From Marinobacter maritimus (GTDB lineage Bacteria > Pseudomonadota > Gammaproteobacteria > Pseudomonadales > Oleiphilaceae): DNA of 64,000 bases. Numbering within the stretch: position 1 is the stretch's first letter; each line of letters opens with the position of its first letter. Where the stretch lies: the NCBI RefSeq assembly GCF_007671675.1, contig NZ_VCGW01000002.1, positions 806,001 through 870,000 of the forward strand. Reading direction: 5' to 3'. The translations under genes and the position numbers were made by a program. Shown piece by piece: positions 46,485-55,104 of the stretch. A model generated the notes under the pieces. The model worked only from the letters and a program-made list of their open reading frames with translations, searched no databases and was not told the DNA's origin.

Positions 46485-47480
46485 ATGGAACTTGTTTGTC
46501 CGGCCGGTAGTTTGCCGGCTCTGAAAGCGGCAGTGGATAACGGAGCCAATGCCGTGTATCTGGGGTTCAAAGACAGCACCAATGCCCGCCAGTTCGCCGG
46601 ATTGAACTTTAACGACAAGCGGGCAGGCGAGGGCATTGAGTACGCGCACAGCAAAGGCGCCCGGGTATTCTGTGCCATCAACACCTATCCACAGCCAGAT
46701 GGCTGGGAAAGCTGGAAAACCGCCGTTGATCGTGCGGCTGACTTGGGTGTGGATGCAATTATTCTGGCGGACATGGGGTTACTGGAATACGCGGCCAACC
46801 GGCACCCGCAGGTTCACCGACACCTTTCAGTCCAGGGCTCGGCCACCAGCTACGAGGCTCTGCGCTTCTATAAGGACAACTTTGATATCCGTCGTGCCGT
46901 GTTGCCCCGTGTGCTATCCATAGATCAGGTGCGCGGTGTCGCAAAACACAGCCCGGTAGAGCTGGAGGTGTTTGCCTTTGGCAGTCTTTGCATTATGGCG
47001 GAAGGGCGGTGTTATCTATCGTCCTATCTCACTGATGAATCTCCCAATACGCGTGGCGCCTGTTCTCCCGCTAAAGCTGTGCGCTGGCAGGAAACGCCGA
47101 AGGGGCTGGAGTCCCGCCTGAACGGTGTGCTTATTGATCGTTATGGTAAAGGCGAATCTGCTGGCTACCCCACTCTGTGTAAAGGCCGCTTTGAGGTTGA
47201 GGGCAGTGTGTACCACGCCATTGAGGAACCCGTCAGTCTGAACACGCTGGATTTGTTGCCCGAATTGAAAGAGCTGGGAATCAGTGCAGTGAAAATCGAA
47301 GGTCGTCAACGCAGCCCAGCTTATATAGCCGATGTTGCTCGCACTTGGCGCCAGGCGCTGGACAGGCTGGGCGCAGGCGCAGAGGATTTTCGTGTGGATC
47401 CGACCTGGAACAGCACGCTGGCGGGTTTGTCTGAAGGTGGTTTGACCACTATCGGCGCCTATCACCGCAAATGGAAATGA
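46485..47480 (+). CDS. ubiU: UbiU, oxygen-independent ubiquinone hydroxylation protein (U32 family)
   Basis: 331 residues, the same length as E. coli UbiU. The cysteines C169, C176, C193 and C232 match the E. coli 4Fe-4S ligands position for position. With UbiV it hydroxylates the ubiquinone ring without oxygen, probably with prephenate as hydroxyl donor. ATG 46485 is preceded by GGAGG, so the longer GTG-started frame at 46473 is not used. Pairs with ubiV 13 bases downstream and ubiT at 50436-50930. Confidence 0.95.
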   Translation: MELVCPAGSLPALKAAVDNGANAVYLGFKDSTNARQFAGLNFNDKRAGEGIEYAHSKGARVFCAINTYPQPDGWESWKTAVDRAADLGVDAIILADMGLLEYAANRHPQVHRHLSVQGSATSYEALRFYKDNFDIRRAVLPRVLSIDQVRGVAKHSPVELEVFAFGSLCIMAEGRCYLSSYLTDESPNTRGACSPAKAVRWQETPKGLESRLNGVLIDRYGKGESAGYPTLCKGRFEVEGSVYHAIEEPVSLNTLDLLPELKELGISAVKIEGRQRSPAYIADVARTWRQALDRLGAGAEDFRVDPTWNSTLAGLSEGGLTTIGAYHRKWK

Positions 47481-47493
47481 GGCTGAACAACCC

Positions 47494-48393
47494 ATGATGA
47501 AGCTCTCTCTGGGCCCTATTCTCTGGTTCTGGTCCAAACAAACCGTATTTGATTTCTACGCCAACGCCGCCGAATGGCCTGTCGATGTGGTGTATTTGGG
47601 CGAAACGGTTTGTTCCCGCCGTCGAGAGCTTAAACTGAACGACTGGCTGGAGATTGCCAGTGTGCTCAAGGACTCGGGCAAACAGGTCGTGCTCTCAACG
47701 CAAACATTGATTGAATCCGAGGCGGACTTGCGGGCGCTACGTAAAATCTGCAGCCAGCAGGAGTATCTGGTTGAGGCCAACGACCAAAGTGCGTTGCAAC
47801 TGGCGACCCAGAACAAACTGCCGTTCGTGACCGGTCCTTCGATGAACATCTACAACAGCGCAACACTGAAGTTACTGGCAAAACAGGGGTTGAAAGGGTG
47901 GAGTTTGCCGGTAGAGCTGGGCCGTGAAACCTTGCAGAAACTAATTGGTGAACTAAACGAAGACGGGCTGGATTTGCCTGCGGAGGTGTTCGCCTGGGGC
48001 TTTCTGCCGCTGGCCTGGTCATCCCGTTGCTTTACGGCCCGGCACTACAATCTGCCGAAGGACAACTGTGAATTCCGCTGCCTGCAGCATCCGGATGGTA
48101 TGGAGTTGCGCTCCCGCGAATCTCAGGAGCTGTTTCGTTTGAATGGCATTTCAACTTTGTCTGGCTCCCGTTATGACCTGATGCGGGAAATGCCGGATAT
48201 GAAGAAAATGGGCGTATCCACCGTGCGCCTGAGCCCGGAGCACCAGGGTATGGAAGAAGTCATTCGGCGCTATGACCAGATGCGTCGAGGAAAGGTTCCA
48301 GCTACTGACCCATTGCAGTTGGTAGAGGCGCCGCCTTGCAATGGCTACTGGTATGGCAAAGCGGGGATGGATCTTGTGATCAACCAGGCATAG
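47494..48393 (+). CDS. ubiV: UbiV, oxygen-independent ubiquinone hydroxylation protein (U32 family)
   Basis: 299 residues. Cysteines C40, C179, C192 and C196 match the four 4Fe-4S ligands of UbiV. Forms a complex with UbiU. The ATG pair at 47494/47497 sits shortly after the ubiU stop, indicating cotranscription. It allows ubiquinone to be made during nitrate respiration, which feeds electrons to NarGHI and to the bc1 and c-type cytochromes of NirS and NorC. Confidence 0.95.
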   Translation: MMKLSLGPILWFWSKQTVFDFYANAAEWPVDVVYLGETVCSRRRELKLNDWLEIASVLKDSGKQVVLSTQTLIESEADLRALRKICSQQEYLVEANDQSALQLATQNKLPFVTGPSMNIYNSATLKLLAKQGLKGWSLPVELGRETLQKLIGELNEDGLDLPAEVFAWGFLPLAWSSRCFTARHYNLPKDNCEFRCLQHPDGMELRSRESQELFRLNGISTLSGSRYDLMREMPDMKKMGVSTVRLSPEHQGMEEVIRRYDQMRRGKVPATDPLQLVEAPPCNGYWYGKAGMDLVINQA

Positions 48394-48441
48394 CCCCTCG
48401 CCGGGCGTATTGTTACATTTCCGTACACCTTTCTTTTTATA

Positions 48442-48462
48442 AGATTCATATAATATGAATCT
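48442..48462. promoter_or_regulatory. Perfect AT-rich palindrome before the CZB chemoreceptor gene
   Basis: AGATTCATAT-A-ATATGAATCT: ten-base arms with a single central base, 21 bases upstream of the gene start. Such a symmetric site in a GC-rich region resembles an operator. It could also form the base of a weak mRNA hairpin. The binding protein is unknown. Confidence 0.55.
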
Positions 48463-48483
48463 AATTGATTGGTGGAGTCGCAT

Positions 48484-49635
48484 ATGTTTTTTGGGCGGTA
48501 CAAAAAACAAATTGAAGCGCTTGAGCAGGAGTTGTCTGCGGTTAAGGAGGGGGCGGCAAGGCTTGGCGAAGACAGGCGCCTTCTCGAGGCTCGGCTTGAA
48601 GCGGAAACCAGAGCGTTGCAGGAAGTTACGGCTCAGCAGCAACTTGGACAACGATTGATGTCGGGGCTAGGCCAATTTGGTAACTCGTTAACCGAGCTCA
48701 AAGGGTCGTTTGGCGAGTTGTCACTGTTACTGGGCTCTCGTCGCAATGAAGCACTGAGAACCCGGGATGAATCCGGGCAAGTCAGGGATCAAATGGTGTC
48801 GCTCGTACAACGGCTGGGTGGCGCCCGCAACAGTGCGGCCAGCTCGGCTCAGGAAATGGAATCTCTTGCAAATGAAACCGGCAGCATCACATCACTGGTG
48901 GATGTGATAGACGGCGTTTCGGACCAAACCTCGTTGTTGGCACTGAATGCGAGTATTGAGGCAGCCCGGGCCGGTGAACATGGTCGCGGGTTCAGCGTGG
49001 TGGCAACAGAGGTCAGAAGTCTCGCATCTCGGGCCGGGGAGGCCACCAAGGAAATTGAAGGAGCCATCGCTCGTATTCGGGCACGAACCCAAAGTGTTAC
49101 CAGAGCCAGCCGTTGTAACAGCGAGGAAATGGAGAGTTTGTCCACAGAGGCAGAAAGCGCACGCGACCGCCTGCTTACACTGATTGATTTGGCCAGTGCG
49201 TCCTCGGAGGCTTTGGGCAACGCTGCGTTGCTGTCTGAAATCGAATTGGCCAATCTTGAAGAGCTGGAAATCAAACTAACGGTGTACCAGATTTTAGCGG
49301 GACTTTCCGACAGAACCGTAGATAGCCTGCCGAGCGAAACCGAGTGCCGTTTGGGGCAATGGTATTACAAAGGCGACGGCAACCAGCAGTACGCCGGCCA
49401 GATGAACTTTCGCGCAATTGAAGAGCCTCATCGGCTGGTGCATGTATACGCCAAAGAGGCTGTGTGCGCGCACACTGAAGGTCGCTCAAACGATTCTCTA
49501 AAAGCTCTGGAGTTAATGGAAGCCAACAACCTGGACGTTATGGGGCGTTTGCGTCGTCTTGTTTCAGCAGGCCAGGGCCAAATCGACGCCCCTCCTGAAG
49601 CTCACAACGTAATCGCGCATAGTGGTCTGAGGTAA
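48484..49635 (+). CDS. Soluble chemoreceptor with C-terminal CZB domain
   Basis: 383 residues with no membrane helix: coiled coil (8-60), a short MCP signalling domain ([40 protein letters not shown]) and a CZB zinc-binding domain with C-x2-GQWYYKGDG and [16 protein letters not shown] domains hold zinc through one Cys and three His and in some receptors sense hypochlorite or other oxidants. ATG 48484 with GGAG ahead. Its 3' end overlaps the MOSC remnant by 98 bases in tail-to-tail orientation. Confidence 0.9.
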   Translation: MFFGRYKKQIEALEQELSAVKEGAARLGEDRRLLEARLEAETRALQEVTAQQQLGQRLMSGLGQFGNSLTELKGSFGELSLLLGSRRNEALRTRDESGQVRDQMVSLVQRLGGARNSAASSAQEMESLANETGSITSLVDVIDGVSDQTSLLALNASIEAARAGEHGRGFSVVATEVRSLASRAGEATKEIEGAIARIRARTQSVTRASRCNSEEMESLSTEAESARDRLLTLIDLASASSEALGNAALLSEIELANLEELEIKLTVYQILAGLSDRTVDSLPSETECRLGQWYYKGDGNQQYAGQMNFRAIEEPHRLVHVYAKEAVCAHTEGRSNDSLKALELMEANNLDVMGRLRRLVSAGQGQIDAPPEAHNVIAHSGLR

Positions 49636-49822
49636 AATGGTGCAGGGCTTTTTCTGGTCCGCCATGGTGGCGCTTGTCACCTTGCTGGTCATCGTTCAGG
49701 CCATTTACGCCCAGGTAAGCCGAGTCAATTTCCCGCTTATGAATACCGGTGAGGGTGTCGGTACCACCAAGCTTTGTCAGGTTACCGATTCTGAGTTGTC
49801 TGATCACAATGCCGGTTGCCAT
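49538..49822 (-). pseudogene. N-terminal fragment of a MOSC-domain protein
   Basis: 94 residues that match the start of YiiM-type MOSC proteins: [55 protein letters not shown]. The similarity stops near residue 71, inside the 3' end of the convergent chemoreceptor gene, and the MOSC active-site cysteine region (missing two thirds of about 220 residues) is gone. The remainder is antisense to the chemoreceptor gene and not MOSC-like. Most likely a broken gene left by a deletion or rearrangement joining the two ends. Confidence 0.65.
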
Positions 49823-49857
49823 CTAAAAACTCCATCGTCTGTTTGCCGCAAATGCAG

Positions 49858-50319
49858 TTACCAGATTGACATCATGGCGCCGGTTCCCAAAATCAGCGAG
49901 CCACCTACTTCAGCTACGATCAGCGCAACCATAAAACTGTGAACAGTCCACGAGGGTAGTGTCATGACCCCCAGACGATGGGGTTTCCGTAGCTGATTGC
50001 TGGTGTCGCGGAGCACGCCATGGACGATGTAGGTACCGATAGCCAGGGCAAAAAAACCCAGAGCACAGACTGCGCCCAGAGTATTTAGCCAGTCAGGGTG
50101 CACGCTGTGGCTGGCAAACCAGCCCAATAGCAAGGCCGCAAAGCTGTACATCAGTGAGCTGCGATGGGCAATGTCCACGTACCGTGGTGCTGCTGCTTTC
50201 GGGCTATTTGCCATGCACCAGTATTTCCAGATGCCTGTTAACAGCCCCGTCATAAAAAAAACAAAGGCAGCGGTGAGGCAGAGTTTTTCAGCCATTGCCA
50301 TTATTGGAGTTCCGTCCAT
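49858..50319 (-). CDS. Four-helix membrane protein of unknown family
   Basis: 153 residues with four hydrophobic segments (about 10-30, 57-75, 78-100, 120-145). Conserved-looking His, Arg and Trp occur in YVDIAHRSSLMYSFAALLLG and GIWKYWCM. The histidine-rich inner positions would allow heme binding, which I only note as a possibility. It lies downstream of ubiT on the same strand, 117 bases away. The start could be ATG 50301 or 50295 instead. I do not recognise it. Confidence 0.6.
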   Translation of the reverse strand: MDGTPIMAMAEKLCLTAAFVFFMTGLLTGIWKYWCMANSPKAAAPRYVDIAHRSSLMYSFAALLLGWFASHSVHPDWLNTLGAVCALGFFALAIGTYIVHGVLRDTSNQLRKPHRLGVMTLPSWTVHSFMVALIVAEVGGSLILGTGAMMSIW

Positions 50320-50435
50320 TCTGCGTGCTCACTGGGTAAATCCGTAGAGGATTCTGTTTTGAGGTTTTGCTTGTCTGTTGCTAAACCATCGCACAGGTTC
50401 GCAGGGTGTTTATATGGCTCCAGAGGCAGAAGGCT

Positions 50436-50930
50436 TCAGAATAAAAGCAATTTTGGCAGTTTGAGGTCCCACTCCAGGCTGTCCAGCAGGTTTTTTAACC
50501 CAAGCCCCAGTTCGGTATCCCCTTCAATTACCAGGCGGCGCTGGAAAAACAGCTGGTCAGGGTCCTGCTGGCGCTCAGCCAGGGTCTTGAGCGCAGCGAG
50601 GGAACCTCGAATGGTGGCTTCGCCCGGGCCTTCCAGTACCCGGAGCCGGCCCGCCCAGAAGCCGAAGGTGACCCCCGGTTGGCCACCATTTACTTCCAGA
50701 CGGATACGACGCCCTTCAAAATCGTCAAATTCACCATCTGCAATGGCGGCCGCAAAGATCCGGTTCAGAGGCTCCTCGGCTAACAGTTGTTTTACAGGCA
50801 TGGGAACAGCGCGGTCTATAGCTCCGAGCAAAGGAGAGGGTGAAGGCAAATATTCAGAAAGCAGCGCCAGAGTGTCGCTGATCAAGGGGTTAGTGCGCCA
50901 TGGGAAGGCGGCAAGTGATGGCAAGGCCAT
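50436..50930 (-). CDS. ubiT: UbiT, SCP2-domain protein for anaerobic ubiquinone synthesis
   Basis: 164 residues, an SCP2 lipid-binding fold with NRIFAAAIADGEFDDFEGRR and the conserved C-terminal QRRLVIEGDTELGLGLKNLL. UbiT binds ubiquinone intermediates and is required with UbiU and UbiV for synthesis without oxygen. The start at 50930 has GGAG ahead; the longer open frame to 51050 overlaps narL. It follows narL by 70 bases on the same strand and may be cotranscribed with narXL. Confidence 0.9.
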   Translation of the reverse strand: MALPSLAAFPWRTNPLISDTLALLSEYLPSPSPLLGAIDRAVPMPVKQLLAEEPLNRIFAAAIADGEFDDFEGRRIRLEVNGGQPGVTFGFWAGRLRVLEGPGEATIRGSLAALKTLAERQQDPDQLFFQRRLVIEGDTELGLGLKNLLDSLEWDLKLPKLLLF

Positions 50931-51000
50931 AATCAACTCCGGGCAGTGAATTCGGTCTGCCCAGAGTAACCAAAACCGTGAATACTTGATTTGATATAGC

Positions 51001-51672
51001 TCAGCCCTTGTGAAGACCTTCTTCCACCGCCCATACGGCGACTTCCACACGTGAGCGCAGGCTGAGCTTTTTAAGCAGGTGCTTTACGTGCACTTTCACG
51101 GTGCCATCACTGATGTCCAGTTTGCGGCCGATCATTTTGTTGGACAGGCCTTCTGCAATCAGCCGCAGAATATCTTTCTCCCGCGGTGTCAGGCTGTCGA
51201 AATCCGGTCGTGATGTCTGTTGTGGCTTGTTGGAGCGCAGGGCCTCAGCAAGCAATGTGGTCAGCCGGTCGCTGATAACCATCTTGCCCACTGCAGCCTG
51301 ATGTAGCTGGGCAATCATGTCTTCCGGTTCCATGTCTTTCAGAAGGTATCCATCGGCGCCGGCACGCAAAGCAGCGACTACGTCGTCTTCCTGGTCGGAA
51401 ACAGTAAACATCACGATACGGGAGCTTATGTTGAGCTCCCGCAGTTTTTTCAGTGCATCAATGCCGTTGACTTCCGGCATGTTGAGGTCCATCAGAATGA
51501 GGTCGGGTTCGAGCTCGGTCGCCAGTCGAATCCCGTCTGTCGCATTACTGGCCTCGCCAGCCACAACCATGTCACTCTCCATCTCGACGAGTTGTTTGAT
51601 ACCTTGACGCAGCAGTGGGTGGTCGTCGATCAGCAATATGCTTGCGGGTGTCTCAGGCGGTCTATCAGGCAT
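51001..51672 (-). CDS. narL: Nitrate/nitrite response regulator NarL
   Basis: 223 residues. Receiver domain with phosphoacceptor D62 ([12 protein letters not shown]) and a LuxR-type HTH at about 155-215 ([41 protein letters not shown]). It binds TACYYMT heptamers, of which 7-2-7 pairs occur upstream of nirS, norC and narG. Encoded 19 bases downstream of narX. Confidence 0.95.
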   Translation of the reverse strand: MPDRPPETPASILLIDDHPLLRQGIKQLVEMESDMVVAGEASNATDGIRLATELEPDLILMDLNMPEVNGIDALKKLRELNISSRIVMFTVSDQEDDVVAALRAGADGYLLKDMEPEDMIAQLHQAAVGKMVISDRLTTLLAEALRSNKPQQTSRPDFDSLTPREKDILRLIAEGLSNKMIGRKLDISDGTVKVHVKHLLKKLSLRSRVEVAVWAVEEGLHKG

Positions 51673-51691
51673 GGTACTTCGCTTCCTTTGT

Positions 51692-53551
51692 CTACGTGCT
51701 TGATGTTTCAGTTGGGATCAGGTGCCGGCTTTTCGGGACGAACGTCAAAATAACTTCAACACCGCCTTTCTCATGATTCTGCACGGCAACCTGGCCGCCC
51801 AGTGTGCGTGCGCGGTCTTGCATGATAATCAAGCCGTAATGATTGACCGGTTGACCGTCCTGGGGCAAGCCTCTGCCATTATCCCGTATTTTTGCTTTTA
51901 CCTGGGGCGACTCAAACAATATCTCTACAAAAATTTCGGTAGCATCAGCATGTTTGACTGCGTTGGCGAGACCTTCCCTCACAATCTGTAGAGTGTGGAT
52001 CTCCTCGTTGGGTGATAGTGCCTGGGGCGGCAGGTTGTACTTTAGCCCCACGGACTTACCCAGCCGCTCTGAAAATTCCTCGATGGTTTTGCGCAGAGCG
52101 GTCGCCAGGTCCGGCGTATCCAGTTTCAGCCTGAAAGTCGCCAGCAACTCCCGGAGTTGACGGTAGGCGCTGTTCAATCCCGTGCTCAGTTCTTCCAGTA
52201 TCGCGTCATGAGGGATTTTCTGATCACCCTCAATGTTCAGCCGGCGCATACGGGCTACCTGCATTTTCAGGTAAGAAAGTGACTGGGCCAGGGAGTCGTG
52301 CAATTCCCGGGCGATTACCGTGCGCTCTTCGGCCAGCGTAAGCTGCTGCTGTTCGGTAATCTGCCGTTCGAGGAAAATCGCGGTAGCCAGCTGGTCACTG
52401 AGCGTCTCCAGTAGGCGGCGAGCCGTGTCAGAAAGACCTTTGTCAGCAGGGTACCACACCTCCAGAGTGCCGAGGAGCCCGCTCGGGGTCCGGATGGGTA
52501 ACAACAGTCTGCGACCGTCGTGTTCTTCTATGGGGCGCTCGTCATAGACTTCCGACGTTACCAGGCAAGCGTTGCAGTGGTGGTCACGACAGTAGAAGGG
52601 GCGTTCTGCCGAGGCTGTTGTAACCGCCTGCACGGGTTCTGTTGACTCTTTATCGTGGAGGTAGAGCAGAATCGGGCCGATGCCCAGAAGTTGTTCCAGT
52701 TCCTGCAGCATGGGAACCGCGCCACTGCACAGATCATGATTGGAAAAAAGGTTGCGGCTGGCAGTATGAAGCAACTGAAGGGCGGCATGACTTTTTTCCA
52801 GCTCCTCGGTTTTGCTGCGGGCACGTTCCTCAAGATCGTAGTAGGTGAGGGCCAGCTCGCTGCTCATCTGGTCAAACGCGCTGCCCAGCTGCGCCAGTTC
52901 GTCACTTCCCTGCAGGTTTGCCTTACGTGAAAAATCCTGTTCGCCAACGGCTATGGCAATACTGACCAGTTTACGCAGCGGCTTGAGAACCCGGTTTCTC
53001 AGATCAACGAACAGGGCAATGATGATCAGGATGGAGAACGCCAGGCTGATTATCTGAATTAGATGCAGCAGGCCGATTCGTGCTTCAGTACGACGTTCTA
53101 GCATGCTGACCATTTGATTCACGGACTCTACATAGTTTTCTGTAACTGCGAGCATCTCAGCGCTGATGGGCGCCCCTTGAGGGTGGCTCTCCAATCTCGG
53201 GCGCAGGCTTTGTTTCCAGTACATGCTGATGGATTGGTACTGTTTAGCGAGTTGGTGATCTTCGGTAGCCGGAATAGCGCGAGTGAGCTTGTCGTCTTCA
53301 AGGCTGAGTTCGTATTGGGACGCAAGGTCCTGAATACTGCTTTCGCCGGCCTTGCTCCCTTCCGGGCTGGCAACGTGAGAAAGCAAACGGAACGCGCCCA
53401 TACGCAGAGCGCCTGCCAGGTTGATGGCTGTGGCGTTCCCTTCAATGCTTTTTGAGACCGTCAGCGTTGTGGTCATGCTGACAATGGAGGTCAACACAAC
53501 GGCACAAACAACGATAGCAATCCGGTTAACAAGTGGGCTTCTGGATTTCAT
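51692..53551 (-). CDS. narX: Nitrate/nitrite sensor kinase NarX
   Basis: 619 residues. TM1 ([19 protein letters not shown]), periplasmic nitrate P-box ([20 protein letters not shown], 33-52), TM2 ([18 protein letters not shown]), HAMP, a GAF-like cysteine region with CRDHHCNAC (C321, C326, C329) as in NarX, and HisKA_3 with [14 protein letters not shown] (H418), then HATPase. Senses nitrate and phosphorylates NarL. Divergent from the narK-narGHJI genes. Confidence 0.95.
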   Translation of the reverse strand: MKSRSPLVNRIAIVVCAVVLTSIVSMTTTLTVSKSIEGNATAINLAGALRMGAFRLLSHVASPEGSKAGESSIQDLASQYELSLEDDKLTRAIPATEDHQLAKQYQSISMYWKQSLRPRLESHPQGAPISAEMLAVTENYVESVNQMVSMLERRTEARIGLLHLIQIISLAFSILIIIALFVDLRNRVLKPLRKLVSIAIAVGEQDFSRKANLQGSDELAQLGSAFDQMSSELALTYYDLEERARSKTEELEKSHAALQLLHTASRNLFSNHDLCSGAVPMLQELEQLLGIGPILLYLHDKESTEPVQAVTTASAERPFYCRDHHCNACLVTSEVYDERPIEEHDGRRLLLPIRTPSGLLGTLEVWYPADKGLSDTARRLLETLSDQLATAIFLERQITEQQQLTLAEERTVIARELHDSLAQSLSYLKMQVARMRRLNIEGDQKIPHDAILEELSTGLNSAYRQLRELLATFRLKLDTPDLATALRKTIEEFSERLGKSVGLKYNLPPQALSPNEEIHTLQIVREGLANAVKHADATEIFVEILFESPQVKAKIRDNGRGLPQDGQPVNHYGLIIMQDRARTLGGQVAVQNHEKGGVEVILTFVPKSRHLIPTETSST

Positions 53552-53590
53552 TGAATCTCGTCTTTACAGTCGCCGGGCTCAAATACCTCC

Positions 53591-53604
53591 TTGAGGATAG
53601 TCAA
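53591..53604 (+). promoter_or_regulatory. FNR/DNR box of the narK-narGHJI promoter
   Basis: TTGAG-GATA-GTCAA: both halves 4 of 5. Centre 53597.5; CATCAT at 53626-53631 fits a -10 for a start near 53638. NarL-like heptamers crowd around it: TACCTCC (53584), TACCCCA (53606) and TATCCCA (53621), which suits combined FNR and NarL control. Confidence 0.7.
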
Positions 53605-53706
53605 TTACCCCAATGGTCGGTATCCCATCATAGTCTTTGACCTGCGTCAGGGCAAAAGCCGAAACTGAAAGTTAGTGTTGGAAGCAGTCCACAAAGGCGG
53701 TAACGG

Positions 53707-54975
53707 ATGGAGTCAGAAGCGGATCAGGAAGATGAGCGGCTGGCATCGCTTGCCGTGGTTCTTCCGCTTGCCGTAACCGGATTTGTAATCGCGGCAGGTT
53801 GCTGGACGCTTTTCGCGGTTGCCGGAATACATCTTCGTGCGGAGCTCAGTCTGAGCAATCTGCAGTTTGGATTGCTGCTCGCCATGCCCATGGCTGTCAG
53901 TGCTCTGCTGGCCGTTCCCGCCGGGCTCGCCGCCCGGAAATTGGGTGCTCGCCGTATTATGCTTATCTGCCTTGCCGGGCTTGCTGTCTGCATGGTGATT
54001 CTACTGACGACGGATACTTTCCCTGGCTATCTTCTGGCGGCGGGAGGCCTCGGCTTGGCCGGCGGGTTCTACAGTGCTGGAATGCAGTTTGTAACCAGCA
54101 ACTGCCAGCGCCATCACCTTGGCCTTGTGCTTGGTGTGTTTGGTGCGGGTGTTACCGGGGCAGGGTTTACCTACTATCTTGTACCGCTGTTTCATGAGGC
54201 CTTCTCCTGGCATGGCGTACCGCTTGCCTATCTGATTGTGCTCCTGCTTGTGCTCGCTCTTCTGCTGCTGCTAACGGATCCGGAAGATGCCATTGCAGAT
54301 CTCGAAACCGAAACGTCGGTCAAAGTCATGTTCCGCCGTGTCAGGCGCCAAGGCGTCTGGCAACTGGGTGCTTACTTCGGTGTGATTGCAGGAAGTTTTT
54401 TTGCTCTCGCGCTGTGGCTTCCGGATTATCTTTCCTCGCAGTTTGAGCTGCAGGTGCAATCCGGCGCCAGGCTTGCACAGTGGTTCATCATTCCTGGCGC
54501 TCTGGCGCAGATTCTGGGTGGAGGATTGTCTGATCGTTATGGCAGCCCAAGAGTCATCGGCCGGTCTCTCGTTATTGGCCTGGTGGCTCTGGTGATACTG
54601 TCTTACCCGCCCATGACATTGTTTATTCGAGGGGTGGAAACAACCATCAAATTCGAATTCGCTTTGCCTATGAACGTTGAGAGTGTCTTTGTGGTGGTAC
54701 TCGGAATGGCGCTCGGGTGTGCCATGGGTAGCTTGCAGAGAATGGTTATTATTGAGAGTCGCCACAATGCAGCCTTTGTTGCCGGGCTGCTATTGGTCAG
54801 CGCCTGCTCTGTGGCTTTCCTGTTGCCCGTCATTTTCGGCGCGGTGAATCATTGGTTGGGTGTGCGCAGTGCCGTGTTCATGATTCTGTTTCTCCTTCTT
54901 TGCATCTGCCAGTTCATGTTTGCCCGCTTCAGCCGTCGCCACGAGCGCCAGACTCTTCTCCAGCCCGAGATATAG
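53707..54975 (+). CDS. narK: NarK-type nitrate/nitrite transporter (MFS, NNP family), copy 4
   Basis: 422 residues, 12 helices. It shows GVFGAGVTGAGFTYYLVPLF in the helix 5 position and LGGGLSDRYGSPRVIG in the central loop, with Arg/Lys near helix 2 (GLAARKLGARRIM). Shorter and more divergent than the other three, resembling NarK1-type members next to narG. Followed by narG after 129 bases, as in Pseudomonas narK1K2GHJI. Confidence 0.85.
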   Translation: MESEADQEDERLASLAVVLPLAVTGFVIAAGCWTLFAVAGIHLRAELSLSNLQFGLLLAMPMAVSALLAVPAGLAARKLGARRIMLICLAGLAVCMVILLTTDTFPGYLLAAGGLGLAGGFYSAGMQFVTSNCQRHHLGLVLGVFGAGVTGAGFTYYLVPLFHEAFSWHGVPLAYLIVLLLVLALLLLLTDPEDAIADLETETSVKVMFRRVRRQGVWQLGAYFGVIAGSFFALALWLPDYLSSQFELQVQSGARLAQWFIIPGALAQILGGGLSDRYGSPRVIGRSLVIGLVALVILSYPPMTLFIRGVETTIKFEFALPMNVESVFVVVLGMALGCAMGSLQRMVIIESRHNAAFVAGLLLVSACSVAFLLPVIFGAVNHWLGVRSAVFMILFLLLCICQFMFARFSRRHERQTLLQPEI

Positions 54976-54981
54976 GCTCTG

Positions 54982-54997
54982 TACCCACTCAGGGGTA
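54982..54997. promoter_or_regulatory. NarL-type 7-2-7 site upstream of narG
   Basis: TACCCAC-TC-AGGGGTA: inverted heptamers (TACCCAC and TACCCCT) with a two-base spacer, 7 bases after the narK stop and about 115 bases before narG. It suggests a nitrate-responsive promoter inside the cluster, besides the one before narK. Confidence 0.7.
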
Positions 54998-55104
54998 GGG
55001 GTGGGTTATGTAGTAGTAACCACGCAGATTTCAGGGTTGTTCTCCCACACAATGGTCTCAAATCGGAAAACGATCCGGTAGACGGGTAGATGGAGAGAGA
55101 GACC

